DNA of 64,000 nt from Zestomonas insulae (lineage in GTDB: Bacteria > Pseudomonadota > Gammaproteobacteria > Pseudomonadales > Pseudomonadaceae). This document shows, one piece after another, positions 1-8,443 of the stretch; the first letter of the stretch is position 1; the number at the start of each line of letters is the position of its first letter. The notes beneath the pieces were generated by a model that was not told where the DNA came from, searched no databases, and saw only the letters and a program-made list of their open reading frames with translations. The position numbers and the translations under genes are program-made. The DNA is taken from NCBI RefSeq assembly GCF_016901015.1, contig NZ_JAFEUP010000001.1, positions 124,001-188,000 of the forward strand, written 5' to 3'.

Positions 1-791
1 TGGTGGCCGGCGCCAGTCGCGGCGCTCAGCACGGTCTTGCGGGTCTGCGTGTCGATCACCGTCACCCCGCTCTGCCCATCCTGGCGACTGTCGTTGCCGA
101 CCCACAGGTAGCGGCCGTCCGGCTGCAGGACGACGCGGCTCGGCTCGCTGCCGGCCGGCAGGTTGGCGACCACCTGGAAGGTTTCCGTGTCGATCAGCGC
201 CACCTCGCCGCTGGCCGGCAGCGACACGTACAGCTGGCGGTCGCCGCGGCTGGCGGTCCAGTCCATCGGCCGGTGCTTGAGCGGAATGCGCATCAGCGTG
301 CTGGTGATGCCGCCCAGCGAGGTCACCGGGTCGATCACCGTGATGCTGGCGTCCTGGTTCATCAGCACCAGGTAGTAGCTGTTGAAATCCAGCAGCGGCC
401 GCGCGCCCATCACGCCCTTGAGGTACAGGCCGACTCGCGACTTGCACTGCAGCGTGCGCGTGCCCGGATCGCTGTCGGGCAGCGCCTGGTCGAGCCAGGC
501 GCCGGGCGCCAGGCCGGCCATCGGCTGGCCGGTCTCGGCGTTGGTCAGGCGGAAGCGGATGTCGGCGAACATGCCTTCGGTGAGGTTGCCGGTGTTGCCC
601 ACCGGCGTGGCCTCGAAGTCGATGGCGATGCCGTCGCGCACCAGCCGGTGGCTGCTGCTGGTCGGGATCAGCGCGGCTTCGCGTGCGTGCTGCGTGTCCT
701 CCTTCATGTGGGTCAACACCCCGGCGCCGCCGGCGATGGCCAAACCGGAAATCAACAACACACATGCTGTAGTCCGTACGGCGTTCACCAC
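1..791 (-). CDS. secreted beta-propeller (YVTN/cytochrome d1-like) protein, 3' end outside window
   Basis: An open frame of about 263 codons runs off the left edge. I chose GTG at 791 (a second GTG follows at once) because AGGAGG lies 7 bases upstream. The N-terminus has a hydrophobic stretch (about residues 11-25) like a signal peptide or anchor. Repeats such as ITVIDPVT, VALIDTETF and VTVIDTQT, each followed by a blade-like strand, are typical of YVTN or cytochrome-d1-type beta-propellers. It starts 49 bp after the multicopper oxidase stop on the same strand, so it is probably the second gene of that operon and an extracytoplasmic partner. No haem or catalytic motif is visible in the part present. 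The family is fairly sure; the function is inferred only from context. Confidence 0.75.
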   Translation of the reverse strand, partial: MVNAVRTTACVLLISGLAIAGGAGVLTHMKEDTQHAREAALIPTSSSHRLVRDGIAIDFEATPVGNTGNLTEGMFADIRFRLTNAETGQPMAGLAPGAWLDQALPDSDPGTRTLQCKSRVGLYLKGVMGARPLLDFNSYYLVLMNQDASITVIDPVTSLGGITSTLMRIPLKHRPMDWTASRGDRQLYVSLPASGEVALIDTETFQVVANLPAGSEPSRVVLQPDGRYLWVGNDSRQDGQSGVTVIDTQTRKTVLSAATGAGH

Positions 792-840
792 GGCAATCCC
801 TCCTGGCTGGTGACCCTCGCGCAACCCTGCGAAGGCGCGA

Positions 841-3800
841 TCACTGACTGGGTGTCTGGTCTGGTTCGTTACTCACGCGCAGCAGGCCCCAGATGCCACC
901 GAGATTGCCGAAGGCGGCATAGTCCCGGTACAGATAGTCGCCCGGTACCGCGTTGCGGCCACCGGCGCTGGGGTGCATGAAGCTGAAGTGGGCCGCCGGC
1001 AGGACGCTTTCCTGCGCACCGATGTACAGCGCCAGCGGGTTGTAGCCGAAGCGCATCGAACCGACTCCGGCGTACTTCATCGGATAGCCCATGGCGTCGG
1101 ACTTCTCGGCCTGGAACGGATTCAGCGCCCAGACATGGCCATCCATCTGGAAGGTCGCCCCGCGACTGCCGCCCGACGGCATCAGCACGTGGGTGCGGAA
1201 CGGTGCGCCCGGCTTGACGCGCAGAATCGGCGTGACCGGATCGCTACCCACCAGATCATTACTGTAGGCCATGTGCGCGTTGGGGATGTCCGCGTAGCCG
1301 TTGCCCTGGGCGTGCCCGAACGGCGCGTTGGGCGCGCGGCCGAAGCGGTACCACAGCGGCTCGCTCTTGTAGTTCACCGCCATCCCCGAGTTGTCCTTCG
1401 GATCGTTGGGAATCCCCGGCCCTTCCGAAGCCATGTTCTCCACCGGCCGACCGTCGGCCCAGCGCATGTTCAGCGACTTGTGCCAGACCAGGCTGAAGTC
1501 CCGATAGCTGGGCTGGCCGGCGGCCGTCACGGTGGCCGCGGCACGCATGCCCGGGTCTTCGACCCAGGTGGCGCCCGCCGGGGCGATGCTCATGGCGCCG
1601 GCCAGGCCTTTCTGGCCCTGCTTGATCGGGTCGGACGGCAGCAGGTTGAGGCCGCCGAACTCGATCGGATAGGCGTCGATGCGGTCCAGGTTGCGCCCCA
1701 GTTGCACCACCGGTTTGCCTTCACGCTCCAGGTGGCCGGCGTAGTACTGGTAGACGCGGCTCGGGTACGCACCGCTGCTGCCGGCGCGCGGCGGCACGGT
1801 CTGCACCATGTTGCTGCCGACGTTGAAGCCGTCCGACTTGGTGATGTCGTAGCTGAGCAGCTGGGCATGCAGGCCGACGTGGCTGGACGGACGCATCAGG
1901 TTGTTGTTGAAGGTCACCGAGCCGAGCGCGCTGAAACGGTCGCGCTTGACCATGCCCTGCATCACCGAATAGGCCGGCAGGTCCGGCATCACCAGCGGCA
2001 GGCGGTTCTCCAGGGTCACGTTGATGCAGTCGCCGGCGGCCGCGCGCAGCACCAGCGGCTCGACCGGGACACCGGGCTTGAGCTTGCCGGTGGTCGGGTT
2101 GAGGTCGCTCTTGCGCACATAGAGGATCGCGGTCGGGTCATGCAGCGGCCCGGTCTGCCCGCCGATGGTGATCACCTCGCCGTCTTCCTCGTCGACGATG
2201 GTCGCCTGCGGCACGCTGACCGGCCGCGGGTTGAACACCAGGGTCCCGCCGTTCGGCTTGAGCGGCCCGCCGACGTGGCCGCCGGGGTTGGCCGGGTCGC
2301 CGATGGTCAGGTTCAGCGGGTTGCCGAGGATGTCGTTGGCCAGCGCCGCGACCACCTCGTAGTTGCGCTGCACCGTGGCGCGCGTGCCGATGCCGTTGGG
2401 GTTCGGGCTGAAGCGCGGGCATACGCCGTCGAACGCAGTGGCGTTGCGCGCGCTGACCGGGCGCGGGTTGTTCGGCACGGCGAAAAGGTCCGGACGGGTC
2501 ACCGTGTAGTTGCGCATCACGCCCCACAGACCGGTCCAGTAGCCCTCGATCGAGGCGTCCATCGAGTACATGTAGTCGCCGGTGTCCGCCGCCGAGGTGG
2601 CCATCAGCGCCACCGGCGCCATGAAGCCGAGCTGCTCGGAAATGCCGACCATCTGCGAGGCGCGCCAGCCGGAGGTCGAGTTGACCCCGAAACCGGTGCC
2701 GGTGTGCGCCCACTTGACCCCGTGCAGGGTGACGTTGTGCTCTTCCTCGTGGCCGCCGGCGTTGACCCGCAGGCGCACGTTGTCGCCGGAATAGGTGCGC
2801 AGGATCGGCGTGAACGGATCGCCCGGCAGGTCGCCGGCTTTATTGATATGCGGCGGGAAGTGGGTGGTCGCACCGGTCGGCCCGGTGGCCGAGGTCACCG
2901 CGCTGGGCGCCAGGTTGAGTGCCGGGATGGCGCGGTCGGTGCGGCTCTGCAGGGCGTAGCTGAGGTCGCCGGCGAGGCCGTCGGCCTGCATGCCGGGCTT
3001 GCCGTCCGGCGCCACCTTGTTGGGATCGAACACGCGCAGGCCGACCGGCTCGCTGCGGTAGTTGACGACGAAGATCCCCGGGTCATCCACCGAGATCGCC
3101 TGCGGGCATGGCCGCGACGGGCAGCCCGGGACCTGGCCGCCGGCCACTTCCACCACCGATTCGAGCAGGGTGCTGCCGTTCTGCCGCACGGGCGGGTTGA
3201 TCGCGTAGCGGAACGTGTCGGCGGTTGCCGGGTAGGCACCCGGGTTGGGCACGCCGTCCGGCCCGGCGCCGACGTACACACCGGCTTCGTAGGCATGCTG
3301 GAAGTCGCTGTACTCGAGGAAGAACTCGCGGAAGCTGTCGTTCTTGCCGTCTTCATCGTTGTCGCCGGTGGTCACCACCGCCTGCCAGGAGGTCGGCCCG
3401 CCGTCGGCGCGCTGGCCATACAGCGGCGCGCCGGTCTCCGAGTGGTACCAGCTGGAACCGGCCGGCTCGGCCAGCACGGTGGCGTAGAGGCCGATCTGCT
3501 GGTGCGTCGACGGGCCGAAGTGGTCGTGGGTGAAGATGTTGCCCAGGCCGCGGTCGATGCCGTGCACGTTGACCACCGGGTCGGCGAACCAGCGCTGCAT
3601 GGTGGTCCGCGCACCGTGCCAGTCGGCGCGGTTGAACTGACCGAAGTACGGGTGATTCTTCGCCTGCGGACAGTCTTCCGTGCCCTCGCGCGGGTCGCCC
3701 GGCAGGCAGTGGTTGTATTCGCGGATGGCGTGGATGCGCTCGACCACGGTCACCGGCGAGAGCACGCCATCCTCGTAGTTCCAGCCGTTCGCCGAGCCAT

Positions 3801-6684
3801 CGGCGGCGGTCAGGTCCCACTTCGGAAGGTGGATGTGCTGGCCGATCACGTCGGTCGGCGTGCGCACCTGATAGTCGTCCATCTCGTAGAAGGCCGGGAT
3901 CAGGTTGGTGTGGTGGTACATGGTGCAGTCGAAGGTGTTCATCCGCATCACCAGCGGCTCCGGCGGCTGCTGCTTGTTGATCACCGGCCAGGCGTCCTCC
4001 CAGAGGGTAAGGATGCGGGTCTGCGGGAAGTGGTAGCCGACCTTGTTGAACACCGCGTCGATCTGGATGTTGGCGCCCTTGTAGACGCGCGGATGGTCGG
4101 CGCTGAATTGCGAGGCGCCAGTGAACGACTGGCCGTCGATCTCGCCGCTGTTGAACGCGCCGAGGCCGGCGGCCTGGGTCAGGCGTTTCTGCCGGTCATC
4201 CATGCACGGCTCGAAGTACGGTGCGCCGGCCACCGGCAAGGCGCCGTTGGTGATGTAGTCCTTGGCGTAAACCGCGCCGCCGGGGTTCACCGCGTAACTC
4301 GGGTGGCTCGGCTGGGCGTGGTAGGCCATCGCCGCCTGTTCGACGTCGGTGCCTTCCTCGGGGAAGTACACTGCCTTGGCACGGTGGATGGTCTTGGAAA
4401 AGTCCAGCGCGCTGGTGATCACTTCGGCTTCGCCACCGGCCGCCCAGCCGTCCAGCGAGTGCCTCGGCAGGCCGCCGTCCCAGCCCCCGGACTGCGCCGG
4501 ATCGAGGTTGGCCCACAGTGCCTTGCCGCTGTCGCGCAGGGCTTGCGCCTTGCTGGCGTCGAGCATGTCCAGCGGCGGGGTTGGCGGACGTTGGCCGACG
4601 GTGCTTTCGATGCCGCCGATCCAGAACGGGAAGCCGGGGTTCTTCAGGCTGCCGTCGGCATTGCGGTTGGCTTCGCTGCGGTCGACCAGCGCCACCGAGC
4701 CGATGACCTTGCTGACTTCCTCGGCGCTCGGGTGATCGTCATCACCCTCCTCCTCGTCATCGTCATCCTCGTGGGCGATCAGCTGGGTGCTGATCTTCGG
4801 CACCACGGTGACCTTGCCCGGCATCGGCGGCATGGCCTTGCCTGGCAGCGGCACGATGGCCGGAATCGGCGCACCGGCGACGATCTCGCCGTCCGGCAGC
4901 GCCCGTGCATCGGCCGCCGGCAGGCCACTGCGCAGGCCGAAGGGTTGTTCGTGGAAACCGTCCGCGCCATTGGCCGAAGCCGCCAGACGGGTGCCTTCCT
5001 CGAACACGTCATGGATGCGCCACATGGCCCACATGCCTTGGGCGAAGTGCGGATAGAAGTGGCAGTGGTAGATGGCGTCACCGGCGACCCGGTTGCGGTT
5101 GCCCGAGCCGCCGTTGGCGATCTCGTAGGTGTAGCCCGAGCCCGGGCCGACGCCCTGGGCGTCCATGTAGTCGGAGTTGTCGTCGTTGGGATTGAACAGC
5201 CACTGGTGGCCGTGCAGGTGAAACACGTGCTGCTCGTAGCCCATGCTGATGTTGCGAATCTTGACGAAGTCGCCGATGTAGCTGTGGTTGACGTTGGAGG
5301 GCTCGTCGGGGAACAGCGCCATGCTCGCCTTGATGCCGACCGCATCGGCCGGCGCCGCTTCGCCGGGGCGCAGGTTCTCCAGCCCGACGTTGGCCGGCAC
5401 GTCGACCAGCATCGCCGCGTCACCGACGGTGTGCGAGCTGAGGAAGAACTCCTCGTAGGCGCAGGACAGGCAGTCGTGCATCGGGCCGACGCCAAGCCGG
5501 TTGGCGATCACCTCGGCGCCGATGCCGCCGGCGCCGTAGTTGATCATGAATGAGTCGCGGGTCGGCTCCAGCACGTGGCCGAACACCGGGTCGGCCCAGT
5601 AGCCGGGGAACGCCTGGGTGACGGCCGACTGGTCGTGCAACGCTACGGCGAAGTCGCGGAACGGCTCGAGGCGGTTGGGCACCGCCGGGTTGCGCTTGCC
5701 GTACATCTCCAGCGGGTAGGTGGCCGGCGGGAAACGCCCGTCCGGGTTGGGGCCCATGACGATGGCGTCGCTGTTGCTGGCGACGATCTCGTTGTTGTCG
5801 ATCATCGCCAGGATCGGCTGGCCGGCCTTGCCTTCGCTGATCCACGGCTCGCGCTGCGGGTAGCGCGCCTCGTAATCGACGATCGGCTGGCCAGCCGGGG
5901 TGCGCCCGGTGCTGGCCAGGCGCATGTCTTCCTCGCTGACCGTGTTGCGGTAGGTCTTGCCGCCGCGCGGCACCACCACCACCTGGGCGAACAGTCCGTT
6001 GCCGACGTTGCCCGAGGTGCCTTCGCTGCCGAAGGTGGCGCCGTGGCTGACCACCGCGAACGAGCCTTCGCGCTCGGCGTACAGGGTGTAGCTGCGCGTG
6101 CCGCCGGGGGCGACCAGCGCGCTGCCGTTGCGCCCGGCGTTGGTCGCCATGTCGGCGATGCCGTTGACCGGTTGCAGGCCGTTGACCTGGAAACCGACGT
6201 GGCGGTCGGCGACCTGAGCGTCGACATGCTGTTCGCCGGCCAGCTCGTCCTCGAGCTCGGAGCCATTCGGGTTGGCCTGCGGCGCCAGCAGGTTCTGCAG
6301 GCTGATGGTCACGCAATCACCGACCGCCACCCGCAGCACCAGCGGCCGCGGGCGCTTGTCCGGGCGAAGGGTGACCTGGCCGGGCGTCGCCGCGCCGCCG
6401 CGATGCAGCGGCACCTGGTTGCGATCGACCACATCGCGGCTCAGCGCGAACATCATGCCGTTGACGTTCTGTGCGCCGAGGCGGTTGAACATCAGCGGCT
6501 GGTCGAGGGCCACCACATTGGCCAGCAGGTTGCGTTCACACTGGATCGCCGCCTGCGCCGGCGACCACAGGCCAGCAAGCAACACCCCCAGCAGCAACCC
6601 ACCACCCCGCAAGCGCCACAGCGACGGTCGCGCGGACGCCGGCGTCGAGTTATCGAGGGTGAGGAATGCGGGGTGCCGGTTCAT
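841..6684 (-). CDS. mnxG: giant secreted multicopper oxidase, MnxG-like (putative Mn(II) oxidase)
   Basis: 1947 residues, far longer than laccases (about 500) and close to the manganese oxidase MnxG of Pseudomonas putida as I recall it. Start ATG 6684 has GGAGAG upstream and opens a signal peptide ending near AQA-AIQC. Copper motifs: HVFHLHGH at residues 486-493 (HxxHxH type), HCHFYPHFAQGM at 540-551 (canonical HCHxxxHxxxxM type 1 and trinuclear ligands), HH at 924-925 and HDH at 1053-1055. The HCH motif lies before the HDH motif, the reverse of a three-domain laccase, so the domain order is permuted. Near residue 640 there is a run of Asp/Glu, and near 1113 a DNDEDG loop that could bind calcium. 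MnxG-type enzymes oxidise Mn(II) to Mn(III/IV) outside the cell. Multicopper oxidase is certain; manganese as substrate is inference. Confidence 0.85.
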   Translation of the reverse strand: MNRHPAFLTLDNSTPASARPSLWRLRGGGLLLGVLLAGLWSPAQAAIQCERNLLANVVALDQPLMFNRLGAQNVNGMMFALSRDVVDRNQVPLHRGGAATPGQVTLRPDKRPRPLVLRVAVGDCVTISLQNLLAPQANPNGSELEDELAGEQHVDAQVADRHVGFQVNGLQPVNGIADMATNAGRNGSALVAPGGTRSYTLYAEREGSFAVVSHGATFGSEGTSGNVGNGLFAQVVVVPRGGKTYRNTVSEEDMRLASTGRTPAGQPIVDYEARYPQREPWISEGKAGQPILAMIDNNEIVASNSDAIVMGPNPDGRFPPATYPLEMYGKRNPAVPNRLEPFRDFAVALHDQSAVTQAFPGYWADPVFGHVLEPTRDSFMINYGAGGIGAEVIANRLGVGPMHDCLSCAYEEFFLSSHTVGDAAMLVDVPANVGLENLRPGEAAPADAVGIKASMALFPDEPSNVNHSYIGDFVKIRNISMGYEQHVFHLHGHQWLFNPNDDNSDYMDAQGVGPGSGYTYEIANGGSGNRNRVAGDAIYHCHFYPHFAQGMWAMWRIHDVFEEGTRLAASANGADGFHEQPFGLRSGLPAADARALPDGEIVAGAPIPAIVPLPGKAMPPMPGKVTVVPKISTQLIAHEDDDDEEEGDDDHPSAEEVSKVIGSVALVDRSEANRNADGSLKNPGFPFWIGGIESTVGQRPPTPPLDMLDASKAQALRDSGKALWANLDPAQSGGWDGGLPRHSLDGWAAGGEAEVITSALDFSKTIHRAKAVYFPEEGTDVEQAAMAYHAQPSHPSYAVNPGGAVYAKDYITNGALPVAGAPYFEPCMDDRQKRLTQAAGLGAFNSGEIDGQSFTGASQFSADHPRVYKGANIQIDAVFNKVGYHFPQTRILTLWEDAWPVINKQQPPEPLVMRMNTFDCTMYHHTNLIPAFYEMDDYQVRTPTDVIGQHIHLPKWDLTAADGSANGWNYEDGVLSPVTVVERIHAIREYNHCLPGDPREGTEDCPQAKNHPYFGQFNRADWHGARTTMQRWFADPVVNVHGIDRGLGNIFTHDHFGPSTHQQIGLYATVLAEPAGSSWYHSETGAPLYGQRADGGPTSWQAVVTTGDNDEDGKNDSFREFFLEYSDFQHAYEAGVYVGAGPDGVPNPGAYPATADTFRYAINPPVRQNGSTLLESVVEVAGGQVPGCPSRPCPQAISVDDPGIFVVNYRSEPVGLRVFDPNKVAPDGKPGMQADGLAGDLSYALQSRTDRAIPALNLAPSAVTSATGPTGATTHFPPHINKAGDLPGDPFTPILRTYSGDNVRLRVNAGGHEEEHNVTLHGVKWAHTGTGFGVNSTSGWRASQMVGISEQLGFMAPVALMATSAADTGDYMYSMDASIEGYWTGLWGVMRNYTVTRPDLFAVPNNPRPVSARNATAFDGVCPRFSPNPNGIGTRATVQRNYEVVAALANDILGNPLNLTIGDPANPGGHVGGPLKPNGGTLVFNPRPVSVPQATIVDEEDGEVITIGGQTGPLHDPTAILYVRKSDLNPTTGKLKPGVPVEPLVLRAAAGDCINVTLENRLPLVMPDLPAYSVMQGMVKRDRFSALGSVTFNNNLMRPSSHVGLHAQLLSYDITKSDGFNVGSNMVQTVPPRAGSSGAYPSRVYQYYAGHLEREGKPVVQLGRNLDRIDAYPIEFGGLNLLPSDPIKQGQKGLAGAMSIAPAGATWVEDPGMRAAATVTAAGQPSYRDFSLVWHKSLNMRWADGRPVENMASEGPGIPNDPKDNSGMAVNYKSEPLWYRFGRAPNAPFGHAQGNGYADIPNAHMAYSNDLVGSDPVTPILRVKPGAPFRTHVLMPSGGSRGATFQMDGHVWALNPFQAEKSDAMGYPMKYAGVGSMRFGYNPLALYIGAQESVLPAAHFSFMHPSAGGRNAVPGDYLYRDYAAFGNLGGIWGLLRVSNEPDQTPSQ

Positions 6685-6740
6685 GGGGGAGCTCTCCAGC
6701 GTCGTGTCACAGGGCATAGGGACGGCCTGCAGGCGCCGGA

Positions 6741-6755
6741 GCAAGCCCTATGCCA
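6741..6755 (-). promoter_or_regulatory. sigma-54 promoter of the multicopper oxidase operon
   Basis: On the minus strand the sequence reads TGGCATAGGGCTTGC followed by T, which fits the -24/-12 consensus (TGGCAC N5 TTGC) with the obligatory GG and GC ten bases apart. The expected start of transcription is about 6729, giving a 45-base leader before ATG 6684. From memory, manganese oxidation in P. putida GB-1 needs the NtrC-like regulator MnxR, which would fit. Confidence 0.7.
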
Positions 6756-6805
6756 AAAACAATCCTCTTTGATTTCAATGCCTTGCATTGACGAACACCC
6801 AGGTT

Positions 6806-6928
6806 GGGGGTGAATTCCCCAGCGCTGCCCCCGATTCCCCGCTGCCTGGCCCGAATCGGTCGGCCAAGCGCGATCAGTTAGGAGTGGGGAAATGGGTGTG
6901 CCGCGACCCCGCAACTGGGGAATTCCCC
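6806..6928. promoter_or_regulatory. cluster of GGGGAA/TTCCCC inverted half-sites, candidate enhancer for a sigma-54 activator
   Basis: A perfect palindrome GGGGAATTCCCC lies at 6917-6928 and an imperfect one (GGGGG TGAATTCCCC) at 6806-6820. Single half-sites occur at 6828-6840 (GATTCCCC) and 6885-6895 (GGGGAAATGGG). They begin about 50 bp upstream of the -24 element and extend to about 170 bp, the usual range for enhancer-binding proteins. The binding protein is unknown. Confidence 0.45.
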
Positions 6929-6967
6929 CCAGCCCTGGCGTTCGCACGTGCTCACGATTCCCAAGTG

Positions 6968-7252
6968 TCCGAGTGCTTCTGCTACCGCCAGCTCCTACCT
7001 CGTCACCCCGCGCAGGCAGGGGTCCAGCGGCCTGGGACGCCACTCCCAGCGGGCACCTGGATACCGGCCTCCGCCGGTATGACGGGGGTTGTAGTGAAGT
7101 GGCCCGGGGAAACTGCTTACGATCACCCGAGCGCCAAGCGCCCGATGCTTCTGCCGTCTCCAGACTCCCTACCTCGTCACCCCCGCGCAGGCGGGGGTCC
7201 AACGTGCGAGCAGGCCACTCCCATCGCGCAGCTGGATACCGGCCTACCGGGG
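6968..7252. repeat. two tandem copies of a REP-like intergenic element
   Basis: Two segments about 165 bp apart (about 6968-7090 and 7133-7250) share the order TGCTTCTGC, CTACCTCGTCACC, a palindromic CCCCGCGCAGGCGGGG-type hairpin, CCACTCCCA, then CTGGATACCGGCC. Hairpins are at 7001-7026, 7057-7088 and 7174-7201. The second copy ends against the stop codon of the lytic transglycosylase gene. A related pair occurs at 39408-39492. No gene is evident in 6930-7252. Confidence 0.7.
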
Positions 7253-7882
7253 TTACAGCGCGGGTGTAGCGCGGCTGGCTACCAGGCGCCGGTAATGCTC
7301 CAGCACGTTGGGCACGTAACGCATAGTTTCCGGGATCGGCGGGATGCTCCGCCCGCTGTCGCGCACCGCGCCCGGCCCGGCGTTGTATGCGGCCAGGGCC
7401 AGCGACAGGTCGTTGCCGAACAACTCGAGCATGCGCTTCAGGTAACGCGCGCCGCCGTCGACATTGGCCGCCGGGTCCCACACATCGCTCACTCCCAGCT
7501 CGCGGGCGGTGGCCGGCATCAGCTGCATCAGGCCGGCGGCGCCTTGCGGCGACTGGGCGCGCGGGTCGTAGCCGGACTCGACGCTGATCACCGCATGCAG
7601 CAGCGCCGGCGGCAGGTCGTGGGCGGTGGCCGCCGCCGCGATCAGTTGCTCGTATGGCTGCGTGCCGGCCAGCGCGGCCGGCTGCGCCACGGGCGCAGGC
7701 GCCGCAGCAACCGGCGCCTCGCGGCGCACCCGCACGTAGTTGCGCTCGGCGCGGTAGATGTTGGAGAGCACGATGCTGCCGTCCTTGGCCACGCCCATGT
7801 AGACGTCCGCCTGCGCCGGCGCGGCGTTTCCGCCGAGCACGATGACGAGGGCGCTGGTCCACAGCGTGGCGATGATCCGCAT
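7253..7882 (-). CDS. small periplasmic lytic transglycosylase (SLT domain)
   Basis: 209 residues. ATG 7882 is chosen because AGGAGA lies 8 bases upstream and it opens a signal peptide (MRIIATLWTSALVIVLGG...AQA). A DUF4124-like strand region follows, then an SLT goose-type lysozyme fold: HAVISVESGYDPRAQSPQGAAG (E in ISVESGYDP is the catalytic glutamate), GLMQLMPATA and AYNAGPGAV. It would cleave murein glycan strands to 1,6-anhydromuropeptides. It is divergent from gspG-gspF with a 138 bp gap, so it could open the wall for that apparatus, but it may simply be a housekeeping enzyme. Confidence 0.85.
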   Translation of the reverse strand: MRIIATLWTSALVIVLGGNAAPAQADVYMGVAKDGSIVLSNIYRAERNYVRVRREAPVAAAPAPVAQPAALAGTQPYEQLIAAAATAHDLPPALLHAVISVESGYDPRAQSPQGAAGLMQLMPATARELGVSDVWDPAANVDGGARYLKRMLELFGNDLSLALAAYNAGPGAVRDSGRSIPPIPETMRYVPNVLEHYRRLVASRATPAL

Positions 7883-8020
7883 GCTGGCTCTCCTGTCCTG
7901 CGAGCGCGGTGGCTGCACTGAGGCAGCCGGCACGCCGAGCACGCAAACGGCATGCCGAGGCAGACGTGCATGGCTCTTGCATTGCCTCACTCAGGAGACC
8001 GGCGAACAGGAGATTTCCCC

Positions 8021-8440
8021 ATGCGACACATTCAACGCTCCGCCCGTGGCTTCACCCTGCTGGAACTGCTGGTGGTGCTGGTGGTGCTCGGCCTGCTGGC
8101 CGGCATCGTCGGGCCGAAGTACTTCAATCAGCTGGGCCGTTCGGAAACCAAGGTCGCCCGCGCGCAGATCGAAGGCCTGAACAAGGCACTGGACATCTAC
8201 CGCCTGGAACTCGGCCACTACCCGAGCAGCGAACAGGGCCTCATTGCGCTGACCGCCGCGCCCAGCGACGAGCCGCGCTGGGCCGGGCCGTACCTGCAGA
8301 AAGCGGTGCCGCAGGACCCCTGGGGCCGCGACTACATCTACCGCTCGCCCGGCGAGAACGGCGATTACGACCTGCTGTCGATGGGCAAGGACGGTCAGCC
8401 CGGCGGCGACGGCGAAAACGCCGAAATCACCAACTGGTGA
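8021..8440 (+). CDS. gspG: type II secretion major pseudopilin GspG
   Basis: 139 residues. ATG 8021 follows AGGAGA and gives the short basic leader MRHIQRSARG, cut by prepilin peptidase before FTLLELLVVLVVLG with the conserved Glu at +5. The C-terminal part has the GspG signatures GHYPSSEQGL, WGRDYIYRSPG and YDLLSMGKDG, the last being the calcium-binding loop region. GspG builds the periplasmic pseudopilus that pushes folded exoproteins through the outer membrane. Only gspF follows (3 bp gap); no gspC, D, E or H-N genes are in the window, so it is either an orphan pair or works with a system encoded elsewhere. The assignment is secure. Confidence 0.93.
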   Translation: MRHIQRSARGFTLLELLVVLVVLGLLAGIVGPKYFNQLGRSETKVARAQIEGLNKALDIYRLELGHYPSSEQGLIALTAAPSDEPRWAGPYLQKAVPQDPWGRDYIYRSPGENGDYDLLSMGKDGQPGGDGENAEITNW

Positions 8441-8443
8441 ACC

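Noticed and set aside
973..5553. Open frame of over 1500 codons on the plus strand across the multicopper oxidase gene
   Set aside because: It is the antisense shadow of a GC-rich gene: composition dominated by Arg, Val, His and Ala, no domain, no ribosome site. The minus strand has a signal peptide and copper motifs.
841..6684. Ordinary laccase or CopA-type copper resistance oxidase
   Set aside because: The length is three to four times too great, there is no Met-rich copper-binding region, and the motif order differs.
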